This document shows positions 17,826-25,534 of a stretch of 33,666 nt of DNA, one piece after another. Origin of the DNA: Alphaproteobacteria bacterium. GTDB taxonomy: Bacteria; Pseudomonadota; Alphaproteobacteria; Sphingomonadales; Emcibacteraceae. Within the stretch, counting starts at the first letter, position 1. Each line of letters starts with the position of its first letter. Location: positions 1-33,666 of the forward strand of contig JAUIDN010000026.1 of assembly GCA_030428615.1 (NCBI GenBank). Direction: 5' to 3'. Below the pieces are notes generated by a model. That model was given only the letters and a program-made list of their open reading frames with translations. It had not been told where the DNA came from and ran no database searches. The position numbers and the translations under genes were made by a program.

Positions 17826-18362
17826 ATGAAAAATAATCTGAAGACAGCCGTTGCGACGATCGCCTTGTGCTTTGTGTGCGTATCAATACCAGTTATCGCC
17901 CAAGCGCAAACATCTACTGCTACAGGGAGGTCTAATGCTACAGTACAAAGTCTCAATAACAATGACTTCAGAGCTATTCAAAGAATTAGAAAAGCGATTA
18001 ATGAAGGAGATTTCGAATCCGCCGTAAGTCGAGCAAAAAGAATTATCGGTAGTGAAGATAGAACCCGTCGAAGCGGGATATCCTATTCGGATTTTTATAA
18101 GGAAGCCTATAATTGTCTCTGTATTAGTTTGACTGGTCAAGGCGTCGTGCAGGAAGCGATGGAAGCCTGTAACAAATCAATTGAAATGACACCAACACAT
18201 TGGGAAAGCTTGAAAACGCGGGCAACGCTATATTATATGGTTCAGGACTTTCCAAATTCTCTTAAAGATTTCAAAATGTCATTAGAAAACGCACCCGATG
18301 ACGAAGGTATAAACGCAGCATTGAAGCAAAATATCGGCGTTGTTCAGTCAAAGATTAACTAA
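17826..18362 (+). CDS. Exported TPR protein, paralogue 4 (subtype B)
   Basis: 178 residues with a signal peptide at 1-28 (ending VIAQAQ). It is closest to paralogue 3: FYKEAYNCLCISLTGQG, QEAMEACNKSIEMTPTHWES, LKTRATLYYMVQDFPNSLKD, MSLENAPDDEGINAALKQNI. C99 and C115 keep the 16-residue spacing, with C97 as the extra subtype-B cysteine. A GGGGAA ribosome binding site lies just before the ATG, very like the one ahead of paralogue 3, which supports a recent tandem duplication of gene plus leader. It ends 34 bases before the convergent ettA stop. Function unknown. Confidence 0.83.
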   Translation: MKNNLKTAVATIALCFVCVSIPVIAQAQTSTATGRSNATVQSLNNNDFRAIQRIRKAINEGDFESAVSRAKRIIGSEDRTRRSGISYSDFYKEAYNCLCISLTGQGVVQEAMEACNKSIEMTPTHWESLKTRATLYYMVQDFPNSLKDFKMSLENAPDDEGINAALKQNIGVVQSKIN

Positions 18363-18395
18363 GCACAAATAACACAACCCGCATAAAATTGTTAT

Positions 18396-20075
18396 CTAAC
18401 GCGTTAGCTTCTTATACTGCATTTTTGTGGGGCGGTCTGCCGCGTCTCCCAGACGTCTTCGGCGGTCAGCCTCATAATCCTCATAATTTCCTTCGAACCA
18501 TTCCACATGTGAGTTACCTTCAAATGCAAGAATGTGTGTCGCAATACGGTTTAAGAACCATCTGTCATGCGAAATGATAACAGCGCATCCTGCGAAATCT
18601 TCAAGTGCCGCTTCAAGTGCGCTTAATGTTTCCACATCCAGATCGTTGGTAGGTTCGTCAAGAAGCAGGACATTGGCTGGTGTTCTCAGCATTTTCGCCA
18701 GATGAACGCGGTTTCTTTCACCGCCGGAAAGTTGCCCAAGACGCTTTTGCTGATCCGTTCCTTTAAAATTAAAATTCCCAACATAAGCGCGGGTCGGCAC
18801 CTTACGGCCATTAAAATCAAACACGTCCAGCCCGTCCGATATTTCTTCCCAAACCGTTTTGCTGTCATCCAACCCATCACGGCTTTGATCCACATATCCC
18901 AACAGGACAGTTTCGCCTACCTTGATTGATCCTGAATCAGGTTCCTCAACGCCAATGATCATTTTGAAGAGCGTGGATTTACCAGCACCATTGGGACCAA
19001 TTACACCAACAATGCCACCAGGAGGTAGTTTAAAGTTTAGATCTTCAATCAGCAGACGGTCATCAAACCCTTTGTTCAGTTTTTCCGCCTCAATCACCAC
19101 ACCACCCAGACGCGGGCCGACCGGAATTTGAATTTGCGCTTCGCCGTTGCGGCCTTCCTGCGCGGCAGCAAGCAAATCGTCATATGCCTTAATACGGGCC
19201 TTGCTTTTTGCCTGACGGGCCTTCGGTGACTGCTGAATCCACTTAAGTTCACGTTTCATCGTACGCTTGCGACCCGCTTCCATTCGTTCTTCCTGAAGCA
19301 GCCTTTTTTCCTTTTGCTCAAGCCAGGATGAATAATGCCCTTCATAAGGGATAGCGTGGCCACGATCGAGTTCAAGTACCCAGTTTACAACATTATCAAG
19401 AAAATACCGGTCATGGGTGACGAGAATAACAGTGCCTTTATATTCTTTAAGATGATTTTCAAGCCAAGACACCGATTCTGCATCAAGATGGTTCGTCGGC
19501 TCATCGAGAAGCAGGACTTCGGGTTTTTCAAGAAGAAGCCTGCAGAGCGCAACCCGGCGACGTTCCCCGCCGGATAGGATGTTTACGTCAGCATCTTTAG
19601 GTGGACATCTCAACGCCTCCATCGCGAGTTCAACACGACTATCAAGATCCCATGCATCAGCAGCATCAATCTTATCCTGAAGCTCACCTTGTCTGGCAAT
19701 AAGATCATTCATTTCATCGTCAGACATTGGTTCTGCAAATTTGGCGCTGATCTCATTGAATTCATCAACAATATTTTTAATCTCACCCATTCCGTCCATA
19801 ACATTTTCAAATACTGTTTTACTTGAATCGAGATGGGGTTCCTGCTCCAGGTAACCAACACGTACACCTTCAGCAGCCCACGCCTCACCGACATAGTCCT
19901 TGTCAATCCCGGCGATTATTTTCAAAAGTGTCGATTTACCAGCGCCGTTTACGCCGATAACCGCTATTTTTGCATCGGGCAGAAATGAAAGGGTAATATC
20001 ACTGAACGTTGGTTTTGCGCCCGGATAAGTCTTTCCAAGACCTTTCATTACATAACTATATTGATAGGATGCCAT
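18396..20075 (-). CDS. ettA: Energy-dependent translational throttle protein EttA (ABC-F ATPase)
   Basis: A 559-residue cytosolic ABC-F protein that binds the ribosomal E site and gates entry into elongation according to the ATP/ADP ratio. There are two ABC domains and no membrane part. The first has Walker A GVNGAGKST (41-49), signature LSGGERRRVALC and Walker B VLLLDEPTNHLD. The second has GPNGAGKST (~355), LSGGERNRVHLAK and LLLDEPTNDLD. The EttA-type arm insertion is in domain 1, and the inter-domain linker is rich in basic residues (KRTMKRELKWIQQSPKARQA). The length and C-terminal MQYKKLTR match EttA rather than Uup or YheS. It stands alone, convergent with the TPR cluster. Confidence 0.96.
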   Translation of the reverse strand: MASYQYSYVMKGLGKTYPGAKPTFSDITLSFLPDAKIAVIGVNGAGKSTLLKIIAGIDKDYVGEAWAAEGVRVGYLEQEPHLDSSKTVFENVMDGMGEIKNIVDEFNEISAKFAEPMSDDEMNDLIARQGELQDKIDAADAWDLDSRVELAMEALRCPPKDADVNILSGGERRRVALCRLLLEKPEVLLLDEPTNHLDAESVSWLENHLKEYKGTVILVTHDRYFLDNVVNWVLELDRGHAIPYEGHYSSWLEQKEKRLLQEERMEAGRKRTMKRELKWIQQSPKARQAKSKARIKAYDDLLAAAQEGRNGEAQIQIPVGPRLGGVVIEAEKLNKGFDDRLLIEDLNFKLPPGGIVGVIGPNGAGKSTLFKMIIGVEEPDSGSIKVGETVLLGYVDQSRDGLDDSKTVWEEISDGLDVFDFNGRKVPTRAYVGNFNFKGTDQQKRLGQLSGGERNRVHLAKMLRTPANVLLLDEPTNDLDVETLSALEAALEDFAGCAVIISHDRWFLNRIATHILAFEGNSHVEWFEGNYEDYEADRRRRLGDAADRPTKMQYKKLTR

Positions 20076-20140
20076 TTGTGCCTCATGTTGGGTTGAATAA
20101 ATCTGGCACTATATAACGCATGGTGCCGATCATTAGCAAC

Positions 20141-20175
20141 GATAAAAGAAATCCTCCGCCAATTAGCGGAGGATT
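20141..20175 (-). terminator. Rho-independent terminator of the methyltransferase-like gene
   Basis: A perfect 10-bp stem: AATCCTCCGC at 20150-20159 pairs with GCGGAGGATT at 20166-20175 across a 6-base loop. On the minus strand it is followed by TCTTTTATC. It lies 27 bases past the stop of the exported methyltransferase-like gene, which ends at 20202. Confidence 0.8.
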
Positions 20176-20201
20176 CAATTTTAGTATAGTATCATATTTT
20201 G

Positions 20202-20960
20202 TTACGGATTGCTGAATTTAAGGATAAACCTGCTTGTTTTTCCGCGTACCGCGTCATCAAAAACCGACTTTGTCGGATCATCGGTATCATTCTTCAGAAT
20301 ATCCAACTCCCCTTCTAGTTTGAAACCCGCTTTTTCCATATCACTTTTTACGATTGCAGCGTCAATACGGTGAACCGTTGTCCCTGTTGTCGAAGGGGCT
20401 CCAACTTCCGCCTGATGATCAATTACCGCCATGATTCCACCCGGCTTTAAAGCTTTGCGATACATAGCCAGAATGCGGTCAACATCCACATCGAACCGAT
20501 CAAAGTAAAAATCATGGAAGTTTTGAATAAGAAACACGTAATCAAGCGTATTTTCTTTTAAATCAAGACTATTAAAACTCGCATAAATCGGAACGACATT
20601 TTGCATATGGTCTGCGGTACGAATTTTTGCGGCATATTCATTATCCGGATCCATGCCCGCTGCTGGAAACATATGCGCCAACACTCGTCCCTCACTGCCA
20701 ACAACACCAGCCAGAATTTCAGCATAAAACCCACCGTTTGATACCATATCCAGTACAGTATCACCCGGCATCACGCCCATAAATTTAATGACTTCACCTG
20801 GTTTGCGAGCGGCATCACGAGAACTATTTGTCTCTGCGCGGGCCGGGTTATCCACTGCCGCTTTAATAAGATCATCATACTGATCAGCATAAGTCATATT
20901 TGGTAACAGAAGACCAAAAGCAATATATATCGCGGTCTTCCTTAATTGATTAAATTTCAC
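20202..20960 (-). CDS. Exported class I SAM-methyltransferase-like protein, copy 2 of a tandem pair
   Basis: 252 residues. A signal-peptide-like N-terminus (MKFNQLRKTAIYIAFGLLLP, then NMTYAD) is followed by a class I methyltransferase fold: VLDMVSNGGFYAEILAGVVG at the motif I position, DPDNEYAAKIR, LDYVFLIQNFHDFYF, RKALKPGGIMAVIDHQ. It matches the predicted methyltransferases of COG4798. Motif I has SNGG rather than GxGxG, yet the Gly pair is kept. The gene starts with GTG at 20960, chosen because GGAGAAAG directly precedes it and no ATG is near. It is paralogous to the next gene upstream (21052-21810), and their last ~60 bases are almost identical. SAM is not known to be freely available in the periplasm, so either the leader is not cleaved or exported, or the fold has another role. 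Confidence 0.82.
   Translation of the reverse strand: MKFNQLRKTAIYIAFGLLLPNMTYADQYDDLIKAAVDNPARAETNSSRDAARKPGEVIKFMGVMPGDTVLDMVSNGGFYAEILAGVVGSEGRVLAHMFPAAGMDPDNEYAAKIRTADHMQNVVPIYASFNSLDLKENTLDYVFLIQNFHDFYFDRFDVDVDRILAMYRKALKPGGIMAVIDHQAEVGAPSTTGTTVHRIDAAIVKSDMEKAGFKLEGELDILKNDTDDPTKSVFDDAVRGKTSRFILKFSNP
20204..20249. repeat. 46-nt exact repeat at 3' ends of tandem methyltransferase-like genes (copy 1)
   Basis: This stretch is identical to 21054-21099, and the next 16 bases differ at only two positions. It encodes the C-terminal residues RGKTSRFILKFSNP and stops at the stop codon. The pair partner is listed separately. Confidence 0.9.
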
Positions 20961-21051
20961 GATCTTTCTCCATTATTTATTATCATTCAAAGACACCCTT
21001 CAATCATTAGTCTAACAAGAACCCTTTGCCTATCAGAGCGTTATTTCTTAT

Positions 21052-21810
21052 TCACGGATTGCTGAATTTAAGGATAAACCTGCTTGTTTTTCCGCGTACT
21101 GCATCATCAAAAACCGATATCGTTTTGTCGTCAATATCATTCAAAAGTATATCACTCTCTCCTTCGAGGATGAATCCGGCCTTTTGCATATCCATCTTGA
21201 CAATATCGGGATCAATACGGTGCAGTGTATCACCAACAGAGGCCGGTGCTCCTTTGACAGCTTCGTGGTCCACCAGTGCCACTATTCCACCCGGCTTTAA
21301 TATTTTGCGGTATTCGGCCAATATTCTATCCAGGTCAACATTAAGCGGTTTATAATAAAAATCATGGTAAAACTGTATGATATATATTTGATCGACGCTG
21401 TTTTCCTTTAATTCAAGATCATTGATATCTGCAAAAATCGGAACAACATTCTTCATATGATCCGATGTTCTGATGTATGTTGTCGTGCGGTTATCAGGGT
21501 CCATACCGGCCGCAGGGAATAAATGCGAAATTACCCGTCCGTCCTCACCAACAATTGACGCGAGAATTTCGGTATAATATGATCCGTCCGCATACATATC
21601 CAATACGGTCATGCCAGGTCTTGTTCCCATCATTTTAATGACTTCTGCTGGCTTTCTTAAATCATCCCTGTTTTTGTTACGCTCCGCCCTTTCCGGGTTT
21701 GCAACCGCTTCTTCTATCACGTTATCATATTCGTCCGCCATGACAGTCTGCGTATAAGCCGCGCAATAACAAAAAATAATAAGTAATTTATTGAAAACAT
21801 GTGTTTTCAT
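21052..21810 (-). CDS. Exported class I SAM-methyltransferase-like protein, copy 1 of a tandem pair
   Basis: 252 residues, the same length as its paralogue directly downstream. The N-terminus (MKTHVFNKLLIIFCYCAAYT, then QTVMAD) looks like a signal peptide. The core has MTVLDMYADGSYYTEILASI at motif I, FPAAGMDPDNRTTTYIRTSD, VDQIYIIQFYHDFYYKP and RKILKPGGIVALVDHEA. The motif I glycines are weakened further (ADGS), so SAM binding is less certain than in the sister copy. The C-terminal DDAVRGKTSRFILKFSNP is identical in both. GAGGA lies eight bases before the ATG. It lies 102 bases past the ICMT-type gene on the same strand and 91 bases before its sister. Substrate unknown. Confidence 0.82.
   Translation of the reverse strand: MKTHVFNKLLIIFCYCAAYTQTVMADEYDNVIEEAVANPERAERNKNRDDLRKPAEVIKMMGTRPGMTVLDMYADGSYYTEILASIVGEDGRVISHLFPAAGMDPDNRTTTYIRTSDHMKNVVPIFADINDLELKENSVDQIYIIQFYHDFYYKPLNVDLDRILAEYRKILKPGGIVALVDHEAVKGAPASVGDTLHRIDPDIVKMDMQKAGFILEGESDILLNDIDDKTISVFDDAVRGKTSRFILKFSNP
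21054..21099. repeat. 46-nt exact repeat at 3' ends of tandem methyltransferase-like genes (copy 2)
   Basis: Identical to 20204-20249. Flanking coding sequence outside this block is clearly diverged, so the identity is local and ends at the stop codon. Confidence 0.9.
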
Positions 21811-21912
21811 AATGGTGTCCTCTTGTTGTGAATTGATGCGAAAACCTAGCCATAGTTCGTATCAAAACACAAGATAACCACCATCAATGATCATCAACTT
21901 TTTGTGAGTGTT

Positions 21913-22380
21913 TTATATCCAGCGCCGGACTTTTTTCTTATAGTCCAAATATTCGTCGCCGAATTTCCGCTCAAGATAAGCTTCTTCCCTGCCGATAACA
22001 TACTTATTCATAAAAAGCACCAAAGGCACCTGCATGATCAATATCCACGGTTTATTGAAATATATGCCACAGCCAATCACCATCAAAAGTGCGCCCAGAT
22101 AAATCGGATTACGGGAATAAGCATAGATACCGGACTGGTATATGTTTTTCGTTTTTGTGTGCACGCTGACATTTTGCTTGTCCGCCCTGAACATACGCCC
22201 AGCCGATATAAAAACGAGGATGCCCACAACCCCTATTACGATCGCAGTCATTTTAAAGATCATTGTATCGCCAATACCAAGGGGGGAAAAATAGTCGATA
22301 ACAAGTGCTATAAAAATACTTATTATATAGAACACCGGCGGGTGGGTAATGATTTGTGCATGGTCAGCCTTGTCATTCAT
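21913..22380 (-). CDS. ICMT/PEMT-family membrane methyltransferase
   Basis: 155 residues with about four membrane helices and the C-terminal signature of the isoprenylcysteine carboxyl methyltransferase / phospholipid methyltransferase family: GIYAYSRNPIYLGALLMVIG, then VIGREEAYLERKFGDEYLDY and KKKVRRWI. Members use SAM at the membrane interface. Bacterial substrates are mostly unknown, and the protein could act on a lipid, a small thiol or a quinone-like compound. GGATAAG precedes the ATG. The start lies 12 bases past the amidohydrolase stop, so the two are very likely co-transcribed. Confidence 0.88.
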   Translation of the reverse strand: MNDKADHAQIITHPPVFYIISIFIALVIDYFSPLGIGDTMIFKMTAIVIGVVGILVFISAGRMFRADKQNVSVHTKTKNIYQSGIYAYSRNPIYLGALLMVIGCGIYFNKPWILIMQVPLVLFMNKYVIGREEAYLERKFGDEYLDYKKKVRRWI

Positions 22381-22392
22381 AATCTTATCCTT

Positions 22393-24147
22393 CTATTCTT
22401 TTTGAAAAACGATATTTCCTCCAACGATGGTCATAAGTACATTGCCCTTAAACAGCTCGGAAGGATTATGCTTTCCCACATTGAGAACATCAATATCAAA
22501 AACAGTAATATCCGCCCATTTACCAAGCTCAAGCGTCCCTGTCTCATTTTCAAGAAATGCCGCATACGCAGCACCCGTCGTATAGCCGCGCACTGCTTCT
22601 TCAGCAGTCAATTTTTCGTCCGGATACCAGCCATCACCGTCTTCTAGTTCTTTACTTTTGCGAGTAATGGCCGAATGGATACCATAAAAAATATTCCAGT
22701 CATAACCCATCAAATCCGATCCAAAAGCGAGAGGCACATGATGACGGCGGAAAGTTCTCCAGGCATAAGCTCCTTTGGCCCTTTCCGCTCCTACTCGGTC
22801 AACGGTCCAAAGTTTATCTTCAGCGACAAATGGGGGTTGGACAGAAGCTATAATATTAAGTTCATCAAACAATTTAAAATCATCAGGATGAACAACTTGT
22901 GCATGCTCAATACGATGACGGTTTTTCTGCAATTCCGGGTTCTTGGCAAAATTGTCACGGAAAAAATGTAGCACTTCACGATTACCACCGTCGCCAATTG
23001 CGTGAACATTTACCTGAAATCCAGATTGTAGTATTGCCCCTATTTCATTGACAAAGAATCCATACGCTTCTCCCGAAACACCATAGTTTCCTTTCTCGTC
23101 CGAATATTCATCAATCATTTTCGCCCCTCTCGCACCGAGAGAGCCATCATAATAACCTTTGACGGAGTTAATAAATAACATCCCACTTTCATAACGTTTT
23201 GGCCCTGATTTTCGCCATTCTTCCATCTGTTTTTTATCGCGGCCGCTAATCATGGCGTAAACACGGATAGGCAGGCTTCCTTCAGATTCCATTTCCTGAA
23301 ATGCGTCCATCATCGGGGTATGTGCGCCGGCCTGATGGACAGCCGTAAATCCTGACCTCGCCATCGCATTCAAACCATTGGATAGGCGACGTTTCCATCT
23401 TTCGGGAGTAAGCTGTGGAATCGCCTCGCGATATAAAGTCACGCCCCTGTTGCTCACACGTCCCGTAGGATCACCATTTTCATCTCTGTGGATAATACCG
23501 CCCACAGGATTTTCAGCATCTCGCGTTATTCCAGCAGCTATCATGGCCAGCTTGTTTCCATAAGCAGAAAAACCTGTAGAACCATCCATGTAAACAGGAT
23601 TATCCGGCACCGCGTCAGTTATAATCTTATAAGTAGGGTTTTTATCAGCCCATTTTCCTTCATCATATCCACGAGCAACAATCCATTCACCCTTCGGTAT
23701 ATTATTTTTCTTTATGAAATCGACAACACGCTGCGCCGCTTCTTCTTCAGTTTCGACACCTAATAAATCAACATTTTCAAAAGTGGCGCCAAGCTCTTCT
23801 ATATGTGCGTGGCTATCAGTGACTCCCGGAAAAATATAGGCTCCCTGTATATCAATGACTTTGGTTTCAGCTCCTTTATAGATATCCATTGCAGCTGTTG
23901 ACCCAATTGCCATTATAGTGCCATTTTTTATGGCAATAGCTTGAGCATCAGGAATCCAACGACCGTTCTCATAAGGGGCACTATCTGACGGGACACCTTC
24001 TGGAGATGGGCCACCCCAAGAAAAGGAATAAAGGTTTCCATTTTCAAGAACCATATCTGCGATTTCTGTACCTTGAATCGCTTTATTCTCTGAACCACAT
24101 GCAGTTAACGTAATGAAAAGGAGGAATAGTGCATTTTTTTTTATCAT
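22393..24147 (-). CDS. Lipoprotein amidohydrolase (YtcJ-like, Amidohydro_3)
   Basis: 584 residues. A lipoprotein signal peptide with lipobox LTAC at Cys 17 anchors it outside the inner membrane. The catalytic part is a metal-dependent amidohydrolase of the YtcJ / Amidohydro_3 group: IFPGVTDSHAHIEELG (metal-binding HxH), a segment KGYYDGSLGARGA that carries the Lys seen in the family, VNVHAIGDGGNREVLHFF, HRIEHAQVVHPDDF and VPLAFGSDLMGYDWNIFYGI with the catalytic Asp. It ends with the usual composite beta-domain (GTLELGKWADITVFDIDVL). It sits between fRMsr (19 bases upstream) and the ICMT-type gene (12 bases downstream). The substrate, probably an amide or cyclic imide, cannot be deduced. Confidence 0.92.
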   Translation of the reverse strand: MIKKNALFLLFITLTACGSENKAIQGTEIADMVLENGNLYSFSWGGPSPEGVPSDSAPYENGRWIPDAQAIAIKNGTIMAIGSTAAMDIYKGAETKVIDIQGAYIFPGVTDSHAHIEELGATFENVDLLGVETEEEAAQRVVDFIKKNNIPKGEWIVARGYDEGKWADKNPTYKIITDAVPDNPVYMDGSTGFSAYGNKLAMIAAGITRDAENPVGGIIHRDENGDPTGRVSNRGVTLYREAIPQLTPERWKRRLSNGLNAMARSGFTAVHQAGAHTPMMDAFQEMESEGSLPIRVYAMISGRDKKQMEEWRKSGPKRYESGMLFINSVKGYYDGSLGARGAKMIDEYSDEKGNYGVSGEAYGFFVNEIGAILQSGFQVNVHAIGDGGNREVLHFFRDNFAKNPELQKNRHRIEHAQVVHPDDFKLFDELNIIASVQPPFVAEDKLWTVDRVGAERAKGAYAWRTFRRHHVPLAFGSDLMGYDWNIFYGIHSAITRKSKELEDGDGWYPDEKLTAEEAVRGYTTGAAYAAFLENETGTLELGKWADITVFDIDVLNVGKHNPSELFKGNVLMTIVGGNIVFQKE

Positions 24148-24166
24148 ATTTTACTCGTATAGTTGA

Positions 24167-24631
24167 TTATTTTGTAAATACATTAGTTAGAATTTTTTCC
24201 AGCCATCGTTGATCTGTCTCATCGAAGGTTGAGAATTTAGTGCTGTCAACATCAAGTACGGCAATAAGCTCATGATCCTTATTATAAACAGGGACAACAA
24301 TTTCAGAGTTTGTCTGACTATCGCAGGCGATATGATCTGGAAATTCATGAACATTATCGACTATCTGTGTTGTGCCCGTTTTTGCCGCCGCACCGCACAC
24401 ACCCCGGTTAAATGAAATACGCAAACACCCCAACGTCCCCTGATAAGGCCCAACGACAAGCTCCTCCTTATTAAGGGGGTCAACCAGATAAAACCCGACC
24501 CAGAAAAAATCATCAAAGGCCATATTCAGAAGACAGCTCACCGACGCCATATTTGCAATGACGTTATTTTCGCCTTCGGTCACACTCTTAATTTCGGCTG
24601 CAACTTGTTTATAAAGTGATTCTTTTTGCAC
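24167..24631 (-). CDS. msrC: Free methionine-(R)-sulfoxide reductase (GAF domain)
   Basis: A 154-residue single GAF domain enzyme that reduces free L-methionine-(R)-sulfoxide to methionine with thioredoxin. The three family cysteines are present: C69 (LGCLRISF), C79 (NRGVCGAA) and C103 (HIACDSQTNSEIVVPV), with the same spacing as the three of E. coli fRMsr. DFFWVGFYLV and VGPYQGTLGCL are further matches. The gene starts with GTG at 24631, since no in-frame ATG is available; AAGGTG lies eight bases before it. It is the first gene of a minus-strand unit with the amidohydrolase and ICMT-type methyltransferase, and divergent from the GntR/ABC operon. Confidence 0.93.
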   Translation of the reverse strand: MQKESLYKQVAAEIKSVTEGENNVIANMASVSCLLNMAFDDFFWVGFYLVDPLNKEELVVGPYQGTLGCLRISFNRGVCGAAAKTGTTQIVDNVHEFPDHIACDSQTNSEIVVPVYNKDHELIAVLDVDSTKFSTFDETDQRWLEKILTNVFTK

Positions 24632-24766
24632 CAGTAATACACCTTTAACTCAAGATATGATGCCAACTATAACACCTATGAGGCATAATTTGTGAAAAAA
24701 ATAATGTTTTAATCTATTGATTTATAATGGTTTTATAAAATAGTTCCAAAAATTTATAAAGGAATA

Positions 24767-24807
24767 TTGACAGTTCTTGTATTAGTGTTATATATAACTA
24801 CAACACT
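24767..24807 (+). promoter_or_regulatory. Promoter with nested palindromes, candidate GntR operator
   Basis: TTGACA at 24767-24772 and TATATA at 24791-24796 form a sigma-70-like promoter with an 18-base spacer. The -10 region lies inside GTTATATATAAC (24787-24798, a perfect palindrome). That in turn overlaps the inverted repeat AGTGTT (24784-24789) / AACACT (24802-24807). The position is ideal for repression by the GntR protein of the operon that follows. Confidence 0.6.
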
Positions 24808-24850
24808 TAAACACCAAAACACATAAATACCAAACTGAAAGGAACTTAAA

Positions 24851-25078
24851 ATGTTAAATTTATACGCAAACGCAGATCGTAGAGGCTTTTTAAGTCTTGT
24901 CGCATCAAAACCAAATAATGATCTTAACGAAGTCATGGCTGACAACCGTAAAATTATTTCAACCTTCGCCGTTCTCAGCATCCTTATAATTTCCGTTATC
25001 GCAAACGGCAGCCAGTATCAAACGAATTTCGAGTTACAAAAACAGTCGACTATCGCTTCCTACACATCAATGGTTTAA
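24851..25078 (+). CDS. Small single-pass membrane protein leading the GntR/ABC operon
   Basis: 75 residues with one membrane segment at about 37-52 (TFAVLSILIISVIANG), a soluble N-terminus (LYANADRRGFLSLVASKPNN) and a short polar tail. GGAAC lies eight bases before the ATG, and a promoter lies about 55 bases upstream. The GntR gene follows by 63 bases. I recognise no family. Its place at the head of a regulator/transporter operon suggests a partner or sensor of the transporter, by inference only. Confidence 0.65.
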   Translation: MLNLYANADRRGFLSLVASKPNNDLNEVMADNRKIISTFAVLSILIISVIANGSQYQTNFELQKQSTIASYTSMV

Positions 25079-25141
25079 GGGTAGCCTGACTGCACAAAGG
25101 CAAAATTAAATTGGCCCAAAATATTACGATTGGAAAGTACT

Positions 25142-25522
25142 GTGGTAGAACAATGGACAGATGACAGACCTATATATCTCCAGCTAAAGGATCAGATACA
25201 CACGATGATCATGGATGGAGTGCTGAACGAAGGGGAAGCTCTCCCCTCCGTCAGGAAGGTCGCGGTAGAATATCAGATTAACCCAATTACAGCCTCCAAG
25301 GCCTACGCAGAACTGGTCGATGAAGGTCTCGTGGAAAAACGCAGGGGATTAGGAATGTTTATTTTAGAAGGGGCAAGAAAAAATTTGCTCGCAGTAGAAC
25401 AGAAAGCCTTTCTGGAAGTTGAATGGCCAAAGATTTTAGAACAAATCACAAGGCTCGGCCTTGATACTGAGAAACTGCTTTCAGCCGGTCATAAAGGCAC
25501 CGCGCAAAATGATAAAGAATAA
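25142..25522 (+). CDS. GntR-family regulator, YtrA subfamily
   Basis: A short GntR protein of 126 residues. The winged helix lies at ~5-75 (DDRPIYLQLKDQIHTMIMDG, LPSVRKVAVEYQINPITASK, LVDEGLVEKRRGLGMFI). Only a ~50-residue helical tail follows and there is no large ligand domain, which is the YtrA layout. YtrA members usually repress the ABC transporter operon they belong to. I prefer the GTG at 25142 because GGAAAG lies four bases before it; a TTG at 25130 would add four residues without a ribosome binding site. The ABC ATPase gene starts 12 bases after the stop. The likely operator is the nested palindrome around 24784-24807. Confidence 0.9.
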   Translation: MVEQWTDDRPIYLQLKDQIHTMIMDGVLNEGEALPSVRKVAVEYQINPITASKAYAELVDEGLVEKRRGLGMFILEGARKNLLAVEQKAFLEVEWPKILEQITRLGLDTEKLLSAGHKGTAQNDKE

Positions 25523-25534
25523 GAGGACATTACA

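Noticed and set aside
18396-18407. CTAACGCGTTAG palindrome at the ettA stop codon
   Set aside because: Perfect 12-bp symmetry, but no T-tract on either side and no loop; too short to call a terminator or operator.
21904-22647. Plus-strand ORF of 247 codons opposite the ICMT-type gene and the amidohydrolase 3' end
   Set aside because: Both minus-strand genes have clear family motifs and operon spacing. The antisense product is His/Cys/Tyr-rich without motifs and crosses a gene boundary.
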